This document shows, in pieces, positions 1 to 7,714 of a stretch of 64,000 nucleotides of DNA. Source of the DNA: Flavobacterium psychrophilum. GTDB taxonomy: Bacteria; Bacteroidota; Bacteroidia; Flavobacteriales; Flavobacteriaceae. The position numbers and the translations under genes were made by a program. The stretch lies in assembly GCA_945874225.1 (NCBI GenBank), contig CAMCFT010000018.1, positions 1-64,000 of the forward strand. The letters run 5' to 3'. Within the stretch, counting starts at the first letter, position 1. Each line of letters opens with the position of its first letter. The notes beneath the pieces are model-generated. The model saw nothing but the letters and a program-made list of their open reading frames with translations, had not been told where the DNA came from and did not search any database.

Positions 1-1186
1 TTTCTCTTCATTTTGAAAGGCTAGTTCAATATTGGCAATGGCTAATTCCTCGGCTCTTTTTCCTTTCTCTTCATTTTGTATGGCAAGTTCAATATTGGCA
101 ATAACTAATTCATCGGCTCTTTTTCCTTTTTCTTTATTTTGAAAAGCAAGTTCAATATTGGCTATAGATAATTCCTCAGCTCTTTTTCCTTTCTCTTCAT
201 TTTGAAAGGCTAGTTCAATATTGGCAATAACTAATTCCTCAGCTCTTTTTCCTTTTTCTTCATTTTGAAAAGTAAGTTCAATATTGGCAATAGCTAATTC
301 CTCTGCTCTTTTTCCTTTCTCTTCATTTTGTATGGCAAGTTCAATATTGGCAATAACTAATTCATCGGCTCTTTTTCCTTTTTCTTCATTTTGAAAAGCA
401 AGTTCAATATTGGCTATAGCTAATTCCTCAGCTCTTTTTCCTTTTTCTTCATTTTGAAAAGTAAGTTCAATATTGGCAATAACTAATTCATCAGCTCTTT
501 TTCCTTTTTCTTCATTTTGTATAGCAAGTTCAATATTAGCAATAGCTAATTCCTCGGCTCTTTTTCCTTTCTCTTCATTTTGAAAGGCAAGTTCTATATT
601 AGCAATAGCTAATTCCTCGGCTCTTTTTCCTTTCTCTTCATTTTGTATAGCAAGTTCAATATTGGCAATAACTAATTCCTCGGCTCTTTTTCCCTTCTCT
701 TTATTTTGAAAAGTAAGTTCAATATTGGCAATAGCTAATTCCTCTGCTCTTTTTCCTTTCTCTTCATTTTGTATAGCAAGTTCAATATTAGCAATAGCTA
801 ATTCCTCGGCTCTTTTTCCTTTTTCTACATTTTGAAAAGCAAGTTCAATATTGGCAATAGCTAATTCCTCAGCTCTTTTTCCTTTCTCTTTATTTTGAAA
901 AGTAAGTTCAATATTGGCAATAGCTAATTCCTCAGCTCTTTCCCCTTTTTCTTCATTTTGAAAGGCTAGTTCTATATTGGCAATGGCTAATTCCTCGGCT
1001 CTTTCCCCTTTTTCTTCATTTTGTATGGCCAGTTCAATATTGGCAACAGCTAATTCATCGGCTCTTTTTCCTTTCTCTTCATTTTGAAAGGCCAGTTCAA
1101 TATTGGCAACAGCTAATTCTTCGGCTCTTTTTCCTTTTTCTTTATTTTGAAAGTCCAGTTCAATATTGGCAATAGTTAATTCTGAC
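1..1186 (-). repeat. 63-bp in-frame tandem repeat array, 18 full copies plus one partial
   Basis: The unit is exactly 63 bp with no indels: copies begin at 1, 64, 127 and so on up to 1135. The last copy degenerates at about 1186. Copies differ by a few bases, mostly the E/D in RA(E/D)EL, V/I in the LA(V/I)AN segment, and A/T before the FQN. The array is coding on the minus strand and continues beyond the left edge of the window. Confidence 0.95.
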
Positions 1187-1380
1187 AGGATTCCTTCTTG
1201 CTTTTGAGTCAGTTTATTAATTTTGTTTTCATTAAGGTTTAAAACTGAATTTAAAAAATTTGTGTTATTCTCGTAATGTATAAGGTCTTTTTTTTGTAAT
1301 GCCAATATGGTATTATACTTGAAATTTAAATTATGAAGTTCTTGAATAAGTTCTTCTTTTGTTTTATCAAAATTATTCAT
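1..1380 (-). CDS. Coiled-coil protein with 63-bp tandem repeats, partial (3' end outside window)
   Basis: The reading frame opens with ATG at 1380 and stays open to the window edge, giving about 460 visible residues. The first ~65 residues are a non-repetitive, charged helical region. The rest is a 21-residue repeat reading GKRAEELAIANIELAFQNEEK, with heptad-like spacing and no Pro, so a long coiled coil is expected. Bacteroidota PAS-type sensor histidine kinases often carry a few similar (KRAxELxxANxELxFQNxEK) repeats as a linker, so the unseen C-terminus may be a sensor or output domain; that is inference. No signal peptide or membrane segment is visible. The number of copies (18 full plus a partial) is far beyond the usual one to three. 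Start chosen because it is the first ATG upstream of the repeats. Confidence 0.85.
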   Translation of the reverse strand, partial: MNNFDKTKEELIQELHNLNFKYNTILALQKKDLIHYENNTNFLNSVLNLNENKINKLTQKQEGILSELTIANIELDFQNKEKGKRAEELAVANIELAFQNEEKGKRADELAVANIELAIQNEEKGERAEELAIANIELAFQNEEKGERAEELAIANIELTFQNKEKGKRAEELAIANIELAFQNVEKGKRAEELAIANIELAIQNEEKGKRAEELAIANIELTFQNKEKGKRAEELVIANIELAIQNEEKGKRAEELAIANIELAFQNEEKGKRAEELAIANIELAIQNEEKGKRADELVIANIELTFQNEEKGKRAEELAIANIELAFQNEEKGKRADELVIANIELAIQNEEKGKRAEELAIANIELTFQNEEKGKRAEELVIANIELAFQNEEKGKRAEELSIANIELAFQNKEKGKRADELVIANIELAIQNEEKGKRAEELAIANIELAFQNEEK

Positions 1381-1587
1381 AATAGTAGGTTATTGAAATA
1401 TTATATTATAAAATGTGACCGATTTGGGACATTTGAAATATCTAAGAGGGTGGAGATTTTAAAAAAAATTTAGGAATTCTATAAATATAGTCAATTAAAG
1501 ACCTAGATTATTAACATAATACAATAGTCTTGGTATTTAACATATTTTTGTGAATTGTTTAAACGAAAAATCCTGAAATGGGATTTT

Positions 1588-2349
1588 TTATATAATTTTT
1601 TTTATAACTCGAAGTTTATGAGTGTGTTTATTGGATTCAGCATTATAAATTCCAAGATGGTCCAGACGGTCAATTCTCACTTTTCCGCTGGCGTGAATGA
1701 TATAATTATCTTCCATAATAATGCCTACGTGAATGATGTTGCCTTCCTCATTATCGAAAAAAGCCAAATCGCCAGGCTCGCTTTCTTCAATAAAACTCAA
1801 TGCTTCTCCTTGTTTGGATTGTTGTGAAGCATCTCTAAGTAATTTATATCCGTTGAGCTTATAAACCATTTGGGTAAAACCCGAGCAATCCACCCCAAAA
1901 GGTGTTTTTCCACCCCAAAGATAAGGGGCATTCAAATACATAAATGCAGTACTTAGTATACCATTCTTTGGTTTTATCCCACTGATTTTTGTTCCTTCAA
2001 AATTAAAATTTGAAGTATTTATATCACTATGATTTAAGAAAGAAAGCGAAGCACCTAAAGGAATTGGCAGCAATAAATTATTTGGTCCCGTAATGTATTC
2101 CAGTAAATCTGCATTTAATACAATAGCATCTTCTGAAAGTTGATGAAATTCTGATTCGGAAATTATTTGGTATTGTTTTGAATCCACCCAACCTTCATAA
2201 TTGTCGAATTGTAATTTTATTTTAGACCATTGTTTGAATTGTTCCAGGATTTCAAAATGTTCGCCAAACAAAACCTGGGAAACAATTTCGCTTCTGTCAC
2301 TGGTTTCGATTCGAAGCGGGATGATGGCTAGATTACAAATTCCGAACAT
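1588..2349 (-). CDS. NlpC/P60 family (C40) cell-wall peptidase with N-terminal SH3-like domain
   Basis: Predicted cysteine peptidase that cleaves the peptide stem of peptidoglycan (gamma-D-Glu/diamino acid bond in this family). Residues ~5-65 look like a bacterial SH3 domain (EQFKQWSKIKLQFDNYEGWV). Residues ~130-253 are the NlpC/P60 domain with catalytic Cys155 in the GVDCSGF motif, His207 (IIHVGI) and a third polar residue, His219 (IIHASG). No clear signal peptide is visible in the 253 residues, so it may act after non-classical export or in the cytoplasm during recycling. It lies downstream of the thiolase on the same strand, separated by 120 bp that hold a palindromic repeat, so co-transcription is uncertain. 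Confidence 0.9.
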   Translation of the reverse strand: MFGICNLAIIPLRIETSDRSEIVSQVLFGEHFEILEQFKQWSKIKLQFDNYEGWVDSKQYQIISESEFHQLSEDAIVLNADLLEYITGPNNLLLPIPLGASLSFLNHSDINTSNFNFEGTKISGIKPKNGILSTAFMYLNAPYLWGGKTPFGVDCSGFTQMVYKLNGYKLLRDASQQSKQGEALSFIEESEPGDLAFFDNEEGNIIHVGIIMEDNYIIHASGKVRIDRLDHLGIYNAESNKHTHKLRVIKKII

Positions 2350-2384
2350 TTAGAGTATTTTAATTTTTTTTGCTATTTATTTTT

Positions 2385-2457
2385 AGGAGCTTTTTCCTGC
2401 TATCCGTTTCAATCCACGCCCAAAAGCGTGGGATTTACACTTCTATCAGGGCTAGGA
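2385..2457. repeat. Intergenic palindromic repeat, Flavobacterium dispersed type
   Basis: The core is an inverted repeat: AATCCACGC (2411-2419), six-base loop, GCGTGGGATT (2426-2435). Outer flanks TCCTGCTATCCGTTTC and TCTATCAGGGCTAGGA form a second imperfect stem. I recall this overall layout (TCCTGCTATCCGTTTCAATC ... TATCAGGGCTA) as a frequent intergenic element of Flavobacterium genomes. It could act as a terminator or mRNA-stabilising hairpin between the thiolase and NlpC/P60 genes. Confidence 0.6.
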
Positions 2458-2469
2458 TATGTGATATAA

Positions 2470-3648
2470 TTAATATTTTTCGATAACAATTGCCGAAGCT
2501 CCTCCACCACCATTACAGATTGCAGCCGCGCCAATTTTACCTTTGTTTTGTTCTAAAACATTCAGCAAGGTAACGATAATTCTAACACCAGAACAACCCA
2601 GCGGATGACCTAAAGAAACCGCGCCACCATTCACATTAATTTTATTGCCATCTAATCCTAGAATTTTTGCATTGGCTAAACCCACCACGGCAAAGGCTTC
2701 ATTGAATTCGAAATAATCTACGTCTTTAATTGTTAAACCGGCTTTTTCCAATGCTTTTGGAATTGCCTTAGAAGGACTCGTTGTGAACCATTTGGGTTCC
2801 TGAGCTGCATCGGCATAACTGCGTATGTAAGCCAAAGGTTTTAAACCCAGGGATAATGCTTTTTCTTCGCTCATTAAAACTACTGCTGCAGCACCATCAT
2901 TTATTGTGGAAGCATTGGCGGCAGTGACCGTTCCGTCTTTTGTAAAAACGGCATTCAAAGAAGGAATTCGGTCTAATTTTACATTCGTGAATTCTTCGTC
3001 TTTCGACACTATAATAGGATCTCCTTTTCTTTGAGGAACCGCTACAGGTACTATTTCATTGTCAAATTTTCCGGCTTCCCAGGCTTTTGCAGAACGCTCA
3101 TAGGATTGAATTGCGAAGTTATCCTGATCTTCACGGGTGAAATTATATTCGGCTGCACATAAGTCGGCACAAACGCCCATAGCGTTATTGTCGTATGCAT
3201 CAGTCAATCCATCTTTCTGCATTCCGTCGACCATAGAGGCAGGGCCAAATTTATAGCCGTTTCTCAGATGCATGTAATGCGGGATCAAACTCATATTCTC
3301 CATTCCGCCGGCAACTACAATTTCGGCATCGCCGCATTGGATTGCTTGTGCGCCTAACATCACTGATTTCATTCCAGAAGCACAAACTTTATTGACCGTA
3401 GTACAAGCCACAGAATTTGGTAAACCCGCATAAATAGCTGCTTGTCTGGCAGGAGCCTGGCCAACGCCAGCCTGAACTACATTACCCATAAAAACTTCGT
3501 CGACTAAATTTACATCTAGTTTAATTCGGTCTAAAGCACCTTTTATGGCTGCAGCGCCTAATCTTGGAGCAGCAACGGTAGATAATCCTCCCATAAAACT
3601 TCCGATAGGCGTTCTGACAGCAGAAACGATAACGACTTTTTTGATCAT
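2470..3648 (-). CDS. Acetyl-CoA C-acyltransferase (thiolase II family)
   Basis: Catalyses CoA-dependent Claisen condensation or cleavage of (aceto)acetyl-CoA in the cytoplasm; used in beta-oxidation, ketone/butanoate metabolism or mevalonate precursor supply. At 392 residues it has standard thiolase length. The nucleophilic Cys89 lies in KVCASGMKS, the NEAFA motif is present, the active-site His lies in GGAVSLGHPLGCSG, and the second catalytic Cys lies in CNGGGGASA near the C-terminus. The sequence cannot separate acetoacetyl-CoA thiolase (atoB/phaA-like) from a broader 3-ketoacyl-CoA thiolase, so no symbol is given. Base composition is less AT-rich than the neighbouring accessory genes, consistent with a core chromosomal gene. 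Confidence 0.95.
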   Translation of the reverse strand: MIKKVVIVSAVRTPIGSFMGGLSTVAAPRLGAAAIKGALDRIKLDVNLVDEVFMGNVVQAGVGQAPARQAAIYAGLPNSVACTTVNKVCASGMKSVMLGAQAIQCGDAEIVVAGGMENMSLIPHYMHLRNGYKFGPASMVDGMQKDGLTDAYDNNAMGVCADLCAAEYNFTREDQDNFAIQSYERSAKAWEAGKFDNEIVPVAVPQRKGDPIIVSKDEEFTNVKLDRIPSLNAVFTKDGTVTAANASTINDGAAAVVLMSEEKALSLGLKPLAYIRSYADAAQEPKWFTTSPSKAIPKALEKAGLTIKDVDYFEFNEAFAVVGLANAKILGLDGNKINVNGGAVSLGHPLGCSGVRIIVTLLNVLEQNKGKIGAAAICNGGGGASAIVIEKY

Positions 3649-3887
3649 GATCTGTTAGTATCTTTGTTTAAGTTGCGAATTTAATCATTTTGAGTAAATA
3701 CCAAATTACAATTTTGATAATATTATGTCTTTGCGTTCGTGAATTTTGAATTACTACTTATTTAGATAGTTTTTTAGTAACAATCATTAGAGAAACGGAT
3801 AAACGGAGGTTTTGAAATCGCTATACATTTGATTGTTAATGTTTTTAATTTGGCAATAAAAAAACATTTAAAAAAAGGAGTTAATTA

Positions 3888-3919
3888 TTTGTAAAATATA
3901 GAATAGAAAGCTACATTTG
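3888..3919 (+). promoter_or_regulatory. Bacteroidota-type promoter of tRNA-Ser
   Basis: TTTG at 3888-3891 and TACATTTG at 3912-3919 are separated by 20 bases and match the Bacteroidota sigma-A consensus (TTTG, ~19-21 bases, TAnnTTTG). The expected start point is a few bases downstream, about 27 bases before the tRNA. Confidence 0.75.
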
Positions 3920-3952
3920 CAACCGCTTAAAAGGAATATAAGTTCTTATATT

Positions 3953-4042
3953 GGAGAGTTGCCTGAGTGGCCGAAAGGACATGTTTGCTAAACATGCGTA
4001 TGGGTAACTGTACCAAGGGTTCGAATCCCTTACTCTCCGCCA
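3953..4042 (+). tRNA. tRNA-Ser (anticodon GCU)
   Basis: The acceptor stem pairs GGAGAGT (from 3953) with ACTCTCC (4032-4038), followed by discriminator G and an encoded CCA (4040-4042). The anticodon loop TTGCTAA puts the anticodon GCT at 3987-3989, reading AGC/AGU. The T-loop GGTTCGAATCCC is present, and there is a long variable arm (class II tRNA), as expected for serine. Confidence 0.95.
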
Positions 4043-4062
4043 TAAGCTATACAAATCAAATC

Positions 4063-4098
4063 AAAACCCCTTAAATCATACGATTTAAGGGGTTTTTT
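4063..4098 (+). terminator. Rho-independent terminator downstream of tRNA-Ser
   Basis: Perfect inverted repeat AAAACCCCTTAAATC / GATTTAAGGGGTTTT with a four-base loop (ATAC), ending in a T run. It sits 20 bases after the tRNA CCA end. Confidence 0.85.
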
Positions 4099-4147
4099 CA
4101 TTTAGACCACCTTCAAAATATTCATTAATTCGTGAACTAAAAGGGAT

Positions 4148-4195
4148 AAAATCGGTTACCCTAAAATACTTAAAATTGAGGTAACCGATTTTTGT
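4148..4195 (+). terminator. Second stem-loop with T tract between tRNA and integrase
   Basis: AAAATCGGTTACC (4148-4160) pairs perfectly with GGTAACCGATTTT (4180-4192) across a 19-base loop, then TTTG. It may be a bidirectional terminator, or an integrase/excisionase binding palindrome, given its place between the tRNA and the integrase. Confidence 0.5.
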
Positions 4196-4323
4196 TTCAC
4201 CTCTAGTATTTACAAGACTTTACAGAGGTTTTAGAGCTAGTATAACAACTAGTTTAAAACGTGTACATCTTGTGAAAAAGTTTAATTAAAATTAAATTTA
4301 ATAGAAATTTTAAAGTCACCACA

Positions 4324-5574
4324 ATGAAAACCAAAGTATCCATTCTCTTTTACGCAAAAAGAGCCAAAGCCAATGCAAACGGGTTAGTTCCAATCTACAC
4401 AAGAATTACAGTAAATGGCAAACGAATTGAATTGAGTTCCAATAGATTTGTTGAACCATCCAAATGGTCAACAGATGCAGGCAAAATGAAAGGAACTTCA
4501 GAAGAAGCTCGTTTAGTAAATAGCCATCTGAATATGTTGAAAATACAAATTATGGAGGCGCAAATGGAGTTAAACTTAAAAAAAATCCCACTAACAACAG
4601 AAACATTAAAAAGTAAAATTCTAGGCGTTGAGGAGCGTCAAAGAATGTTGGTGCCAATATTCCAGGATCATAACAATAAAATGAAAGAATTGGTTGGTAA
4701 AGAATATGCTCAAGGAACATTGGATCGTTACACAACTTCATTGCGACATACCATCGAATTTCTACAATGGAAACACAAAATTTCCGATATTGAACTAAGC
4801 AAAATTGACCACGCTTTTATAACTGATTATGAATTCTTCTTGCGAAGCGTTCGTAATTGTGCCAACAATACAACAATAAAATACATTAAGAATTTCACTA
4901 AAATCATAAAAATTTGTTTGGATAATGATTGGATTAGCAAAAATCCTTTCTCAAAATACAAATCAAAATTAAGAGAGGTCGAACGAGTTTATTTATCTGA
5001 AAACGAAATTCAAAACATTATCAATAAAGATATCAAAACGGAAAGATTGTCTTTAGTACGCGATATCTTCCTTTTTAGTTGCTTTACTGGTTTGGCTTAC
5101 ATTGATGTCAAAAATTTGACAAAGTCGCATATAAGCATCGGTATTGATGGCGAAAAATGGATATTTACTCACAGACAGAAAACTGAAACCGCCTCAAAAA
5201 TTCCTATTCTACCGCTAACACAAATGATTATTGATAAATACGATAACCATCCTGAAAGTAACAATCAAGATAAACTACTTCCAATTTTAACGAATCAAAA
5301 AATGAATGCCTATTTAAAAGAAATAGCAGCCATTTGCGAGATAGAAAAAGAATTAACCTTCCATATTGCCCGACACACTTTTGCAACAACTGTGACTCTT
5401 ACTAACGGAGTTCCCATTGAAAGTGTTAGTAAAATGCTGGGACATAAAAATCTTAAAACTACCCAACATTATGCAAAAATATTAGATAAGAAAGTGGGCG
5501 AGGATATGCGGATTTTGAGAGATAAATTGAATATAGAAAAGAATGTATCTCATCTTAAAAAAGAAGTGAACTAA
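4324..5574 (+). CDS. Tyrosine-type site-specific integrase (Bacteroidota mobile-element type)
   Basis: 416-residue tyrosine recombinase. Residues ~1-90 are an arm-type DNA-binding domain, ~105-210 the SAM-like core-binding domain, and ~220-400 the catalytic domain. Catalytic residues visible are His347-x-x-Arg350 (HIARHTF), His374 (LGHKN) and nucleophile Tyr383 (TTQHYAKI). The first catalytic Arg position reads TGLAYID instead of TGLRYSD, a substitution that I recall as frequent in Bacteroidota conjugative-element integrases. The gene points away from tRNA-Ser(GCU), 280 bp downstream, which suggests that the tRNA is or was an attachment site. No second copy of the tRNA 3' end was found in the window, so the element boundary is unresolved. 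Confidence 0.92.
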   Translation: MKTKVSILFYAKRAKANANGLVPIYTRITVNGKRIELSSNRFVEPSKWSTDAGKMKGTSEEARLVNSHLNMLKIQIMEAQMELNLKKIPLTTETLKSKILGVEERQRMLVPIFQDHNNKMKELVGKEYAQGTLDRYTTSLRHTIEFLQWKHKISDIELSKIDHAFITDYEFFLRSVRNCANNTTIKYIKNFTKIIKICLDNDWISKNPFSKYKSKLREVERVYLSENEIQNIINKDIKTERLSLVRDIFLFSCFTGLAYIDVKNLTKSHISIGIDGEKWIFTHRQKTETASKIPILPLTQMIIDKYDNHPESNNQDKLLPILTNQKMNAYLKEIAAICEIEKELTFHIARHTFATTVTLTNGVPIESVSKMLGHKNLKTTQHYAKILDKKVGEDMRILRDKLNIEKNVSHLKKEVN

Positions 5575-5605
5575 AATTATTTGTTTCCATTTTGATATAA
5601 CTTCT

Positions 5606-5926
5606 CTATATAGAATAATGTTTTCTTAATTCTATTACCCAAGGATGGTCTGGAGCCAGAACTTTAAGTCGTTTTGCATAAAGTATCATTCTAGGTGTAT
5701 CAAAGTTTTCTTGACAAATTTTTAGTATGGTTGTTAGACCATTAATCTCATAATCACTTTCCATAATTTCATTATCAAACCTTTCATATAGACGTATTGC
5801 GTCAGAATTTCTTCTGTTATCTCTTAACGATGAACACTTCAATATAATATCCTCAACATCTTTAAAATGATAATGATCAATCTCATCTGCAGTTCTTCTA
5901 AATATTTTCTTAAAGAAATCCTTCAT
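5606..5926 (-). CDS. Small hypothetical protein, TPR-like helical
   Basis: 106 residues, no signal peptide or membrane segment. The sequence is predicted helical, with alternating charged helices in residues ~20-100 (DNRRNSDAIRLYERFDNEI, then ILKICQENFDTPRMILYAKR) that resemble two tetratricopeptide-like hairpins. It converges with the upstream integrase (31-bp gap). A purine-rich stretch precedes ATG. I do not recognise the family and assign no function. Confidence 0.6.
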   Translation of the reverse strand: MKDFFKKIFRRTADEIDHYHFKDVEDIILKCSSLRDNRRNSDAIRLYERFDNEIMESDYEINGLTTILKICQENFDTPRMILYAKRLKVLAPDHPWVIELRKHYSI

Positions 5927-6003
5927 AGTAATCCTCCATATTTTTTTATTATCGCCCCGAAAGTATAAAGAAGTAATGGGAAGAGCTGAATTGGGTTTTA
6001 ATC

Positions 6004-6043
6004 TTTAACAAAATAGATAGTTTAACTGTAAATTATGTTAAAA
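6004..6043. promoter_or_regulatory. Palindromic element, TTTAACAAAATA-(AGTTTAACT)-ATTATGTTAAA
   Basis: Near-palindrome centred on AGTTTAACT with TTTAACA / TGTTAAA outer arms. It belongs to the same sequence family as the elements at 28475, 56404 and 58927. Probably an operator or transcription-factor site. Confidence 0.55.
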
Positions 6044-6389
6044 TTGATTGTACAGTTAAGTGATTATGCTTCCTTATTTTTTTTGCTTAAAATTATCACT
6101 TAGTTAAAACAAATATTTTTTATTCCACTAAGACAATCCTAAACTCCACCAAGTCTTTTGTTTTTATTTTGAATTTATAATCGTTTGAAGATCAATTGTA
6201 AATAGCATGTGATTTATGAATAGAAACTAATTTTTGGGTAATAACATCGAACTTACCTTATTCAACTATACAACTTGTTAGTATGTATTATAATCATAAA
6301 AAAAGCAAAATAATACAAATCAAATTCGCTATACAAATTTTGTTTTGTCCAAACGGAATAAGAATCGGAAATTAATGCTTTGACATTTA

Positions 6390-6446
6390 TTTAACAATTA
6401 CGGCAGTTTTTCTACCCCAACTGCATTTTTAAACCCTTTAGGTTTA
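6390..6446 (+). promoter_or_regulatory. Putative activator site plus -7 box of the RHS operon
   Basis: Begins TTTAACAATTACGG, then the palindrome GGCAGTTTTTCTACC, and 22 bases later TAGGTTTA (6439-6446), which resembles the Bacteroidota -7 box TAnnTTTG. There is no TTTG -33 box at the right distance. The same spacing and sequence recur at 34531 and 38763 in the secretion operon, which suggests activator-dependent, shared control. Confidence 0.6.
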
Positions 6447-6621
6447 CAAATGTTATTACATCATTAAAAAGTTTCAAAAAATAATGTCAATGTCTTGATT
6501 ACAGAATACAAATTCAATAAAAGACCAAATTAAATATTTTTAATAGCAGTTTAATTGAATCACAATAAGTATGAATTTTTAAAATTAAAAAATCTTTCCA
6601 AGTTAAAATACAAATTGTTTT

Positions 6622-7128
6622 ATGTTAAAAAATAAATTAAATCTGCTGTTTATATTCAATGTTTTGTTAATAGGCTTATTGGTTACATATTTTGCTTTTA
6701 GGATACTGGAACCAAATAAGAAGATTGTCTATGTTGACAACAACAAACTCTTCGAAGGTTTCAATATGACTAAAGAAATGAAGCAAGTTGGAGAAAAAGA
6801 ATTTAATACCAGAAAAATTGGGTTGGATTTATTGTATTCTAAATTGCAATCTCAAACAATTTCTGATGGTGAAAAGAAAATGCTAATGCAACAGTTCATC
6901 CAAGGAAAAGAAGGATTGGAACAATTTAATCAAAGTTTTGCCACTGAAGAAGCTTCTAAAATCTGGTCAAGGATTCACGGTTATACAGCTGATTTTTCTC
7001 AAGAAAACAAATATCAATTAATCATTGGTTCACAAAACAAGCAAACTGTTTTGTTTGCAGATGAAAATGTTGATGTAACAAACGAACTTCTTACCTACAT
7101 AAACAAAAAATATGAAGGTATTAAGTAA
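6622..7128 (+). CDS. OmpH/Skp-like periplasmic protein with N-terminal membrane anchor
   Basis: 168 residues. Residues ~6-27 are a hydrophobic signal-anchor (LLFIFNVLLIGLLVTYFAF). The next segment, KIVYVDNNKLFEGFNMTKEM, matches the start of OmpH/Skp chaperones (xIxYVDxxKLFExFxMTKE), followed by a charged helical region (~60-130) as in Skp tentacles, although shorter. Skp-family proteins hold unfolded exported proteins in the periplasm. As the first gene of the RHS operon it may be a dedicated chaperone for the giant secreted RHS proteins; that is inference from position. It overlaps the next gene by 17 bp. Confidence 0.75.
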   Translation: MLKNKLNLLFIFNVLLIGLLVTYFAFRILEPNKKIVYVDNNKLFEGFNMTKEMKQVGEKEFNTRKIGLDLLYSKLQSQTISDGEKKMLMQQFIQGKEGLEQFNQSFATEEASKIWSRIHGYTADFSQENKYQLIIGSQNKQTVLFADENVDVTNELLTYINKKYEGIK

Positions 7129-7714
7129 GTTGTTCTGTTTGGCTTTTGTATTTATATTTTTTTCTTGTAAGAAAGAGGGGAATGAAGTTAAGGACGATAC
7201 TGAAATTAGAGATCGTTATTTCAATCTGGAAAAGGTGGGATGGAAATCTCGCATATACACACAAAAGATCGATGACATCGGTTTTACTGCAACCGAAGTT
7301 CCTATTCTATATTATTTACTAAAAGATAAGGGGAAAGAGGATTTATTTCTTGTAGATTCTCTTTATGAGGAAAATAAAAAAGAACGTGTTATGGAATTTA
7401 CATTCCAGCAAGACGAAGAAAAAGATTTGCTCTCTAAAGATTTTACGGGAATGGATTATACTGATGTTGTAAAATATATGTCTTTCGGCCTCGATAAAGA
7501 TTTTTATGTGGTGACGTCAAAAAAAGACACTATTCCTTGTTCTGGCGTCACTTTCGAACGCAATTATAAAATAGCTCCTTATCAAAAAGTTTTATTGTTT
7601 TTCACTGGAATAGACCCAAATGATAAAATACAGTTGGTTTACAACGACTACCTTTTTAGAAAAGGGACATTAAAGTTTAAATTTAAAGATACCTATACCA
7701 AAATAGCCTTATGA
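7112..7714 (+). CDS. Putative lipoprotein of the RHS operon
   Basis: 200 residues with a lipoprotein signal peptide ending FIFFSC-KKEG (Cys ~19), so probably lipid-anchored in the outer membrane or periplasm. The remainder is a soluble, mostly beta domain with no motif that I recognise. It overlaps the upstream gene by 17 bp and the RHS-A gene by 4 bp (ATGA), which is strong evidence for translational coupling. Its constant position before RHS-A suggests a role in assembly or surface anchoring of the RHS complex, but function is unknown. Confidence 0.8.
   Translation: MKVLSKLFCLAFVFIFFSCKKEGNEVKDDTEIRDRYFNLEKVGWKSRIYTQKIDDIGFTATEVPILYYLLKDKGKEDLFLVDSLYEENKKERVMEFTFQQDEEKDLLSKDFTGMDYTDVVKYMSFGLDKDFYVVTSKKDTIPCSGVTFERNYKIAPYQKVLLFFTGIDPNDKIQLVYNDYLFRKGTLKFKFKDTYTKIAL

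Larger units (their letters stand above)
5927..6621. other. Intergenic region upstream of the RHS operon
   Basis: About 700 bp, AT-rich, without a credible gene. It holds a long palindrome at 6004-6043, an 8-bp inverted repeat (TAAGTGAT at 6057-6064, ATCACTTA at 6095-6102), and the promoter-like module at 6390-6446. The remaining ~175 bases before the first gene form a long AT-rich leader. Confidence 0.7.

Noticed and set aside
1..1186. Regular ~63-bp repeats could suggest a CRISPR array.
   Set aside because: The whole unit is repeated without unique spacers and forms one open reading frame of a 21-residue coiled-coil repeat.
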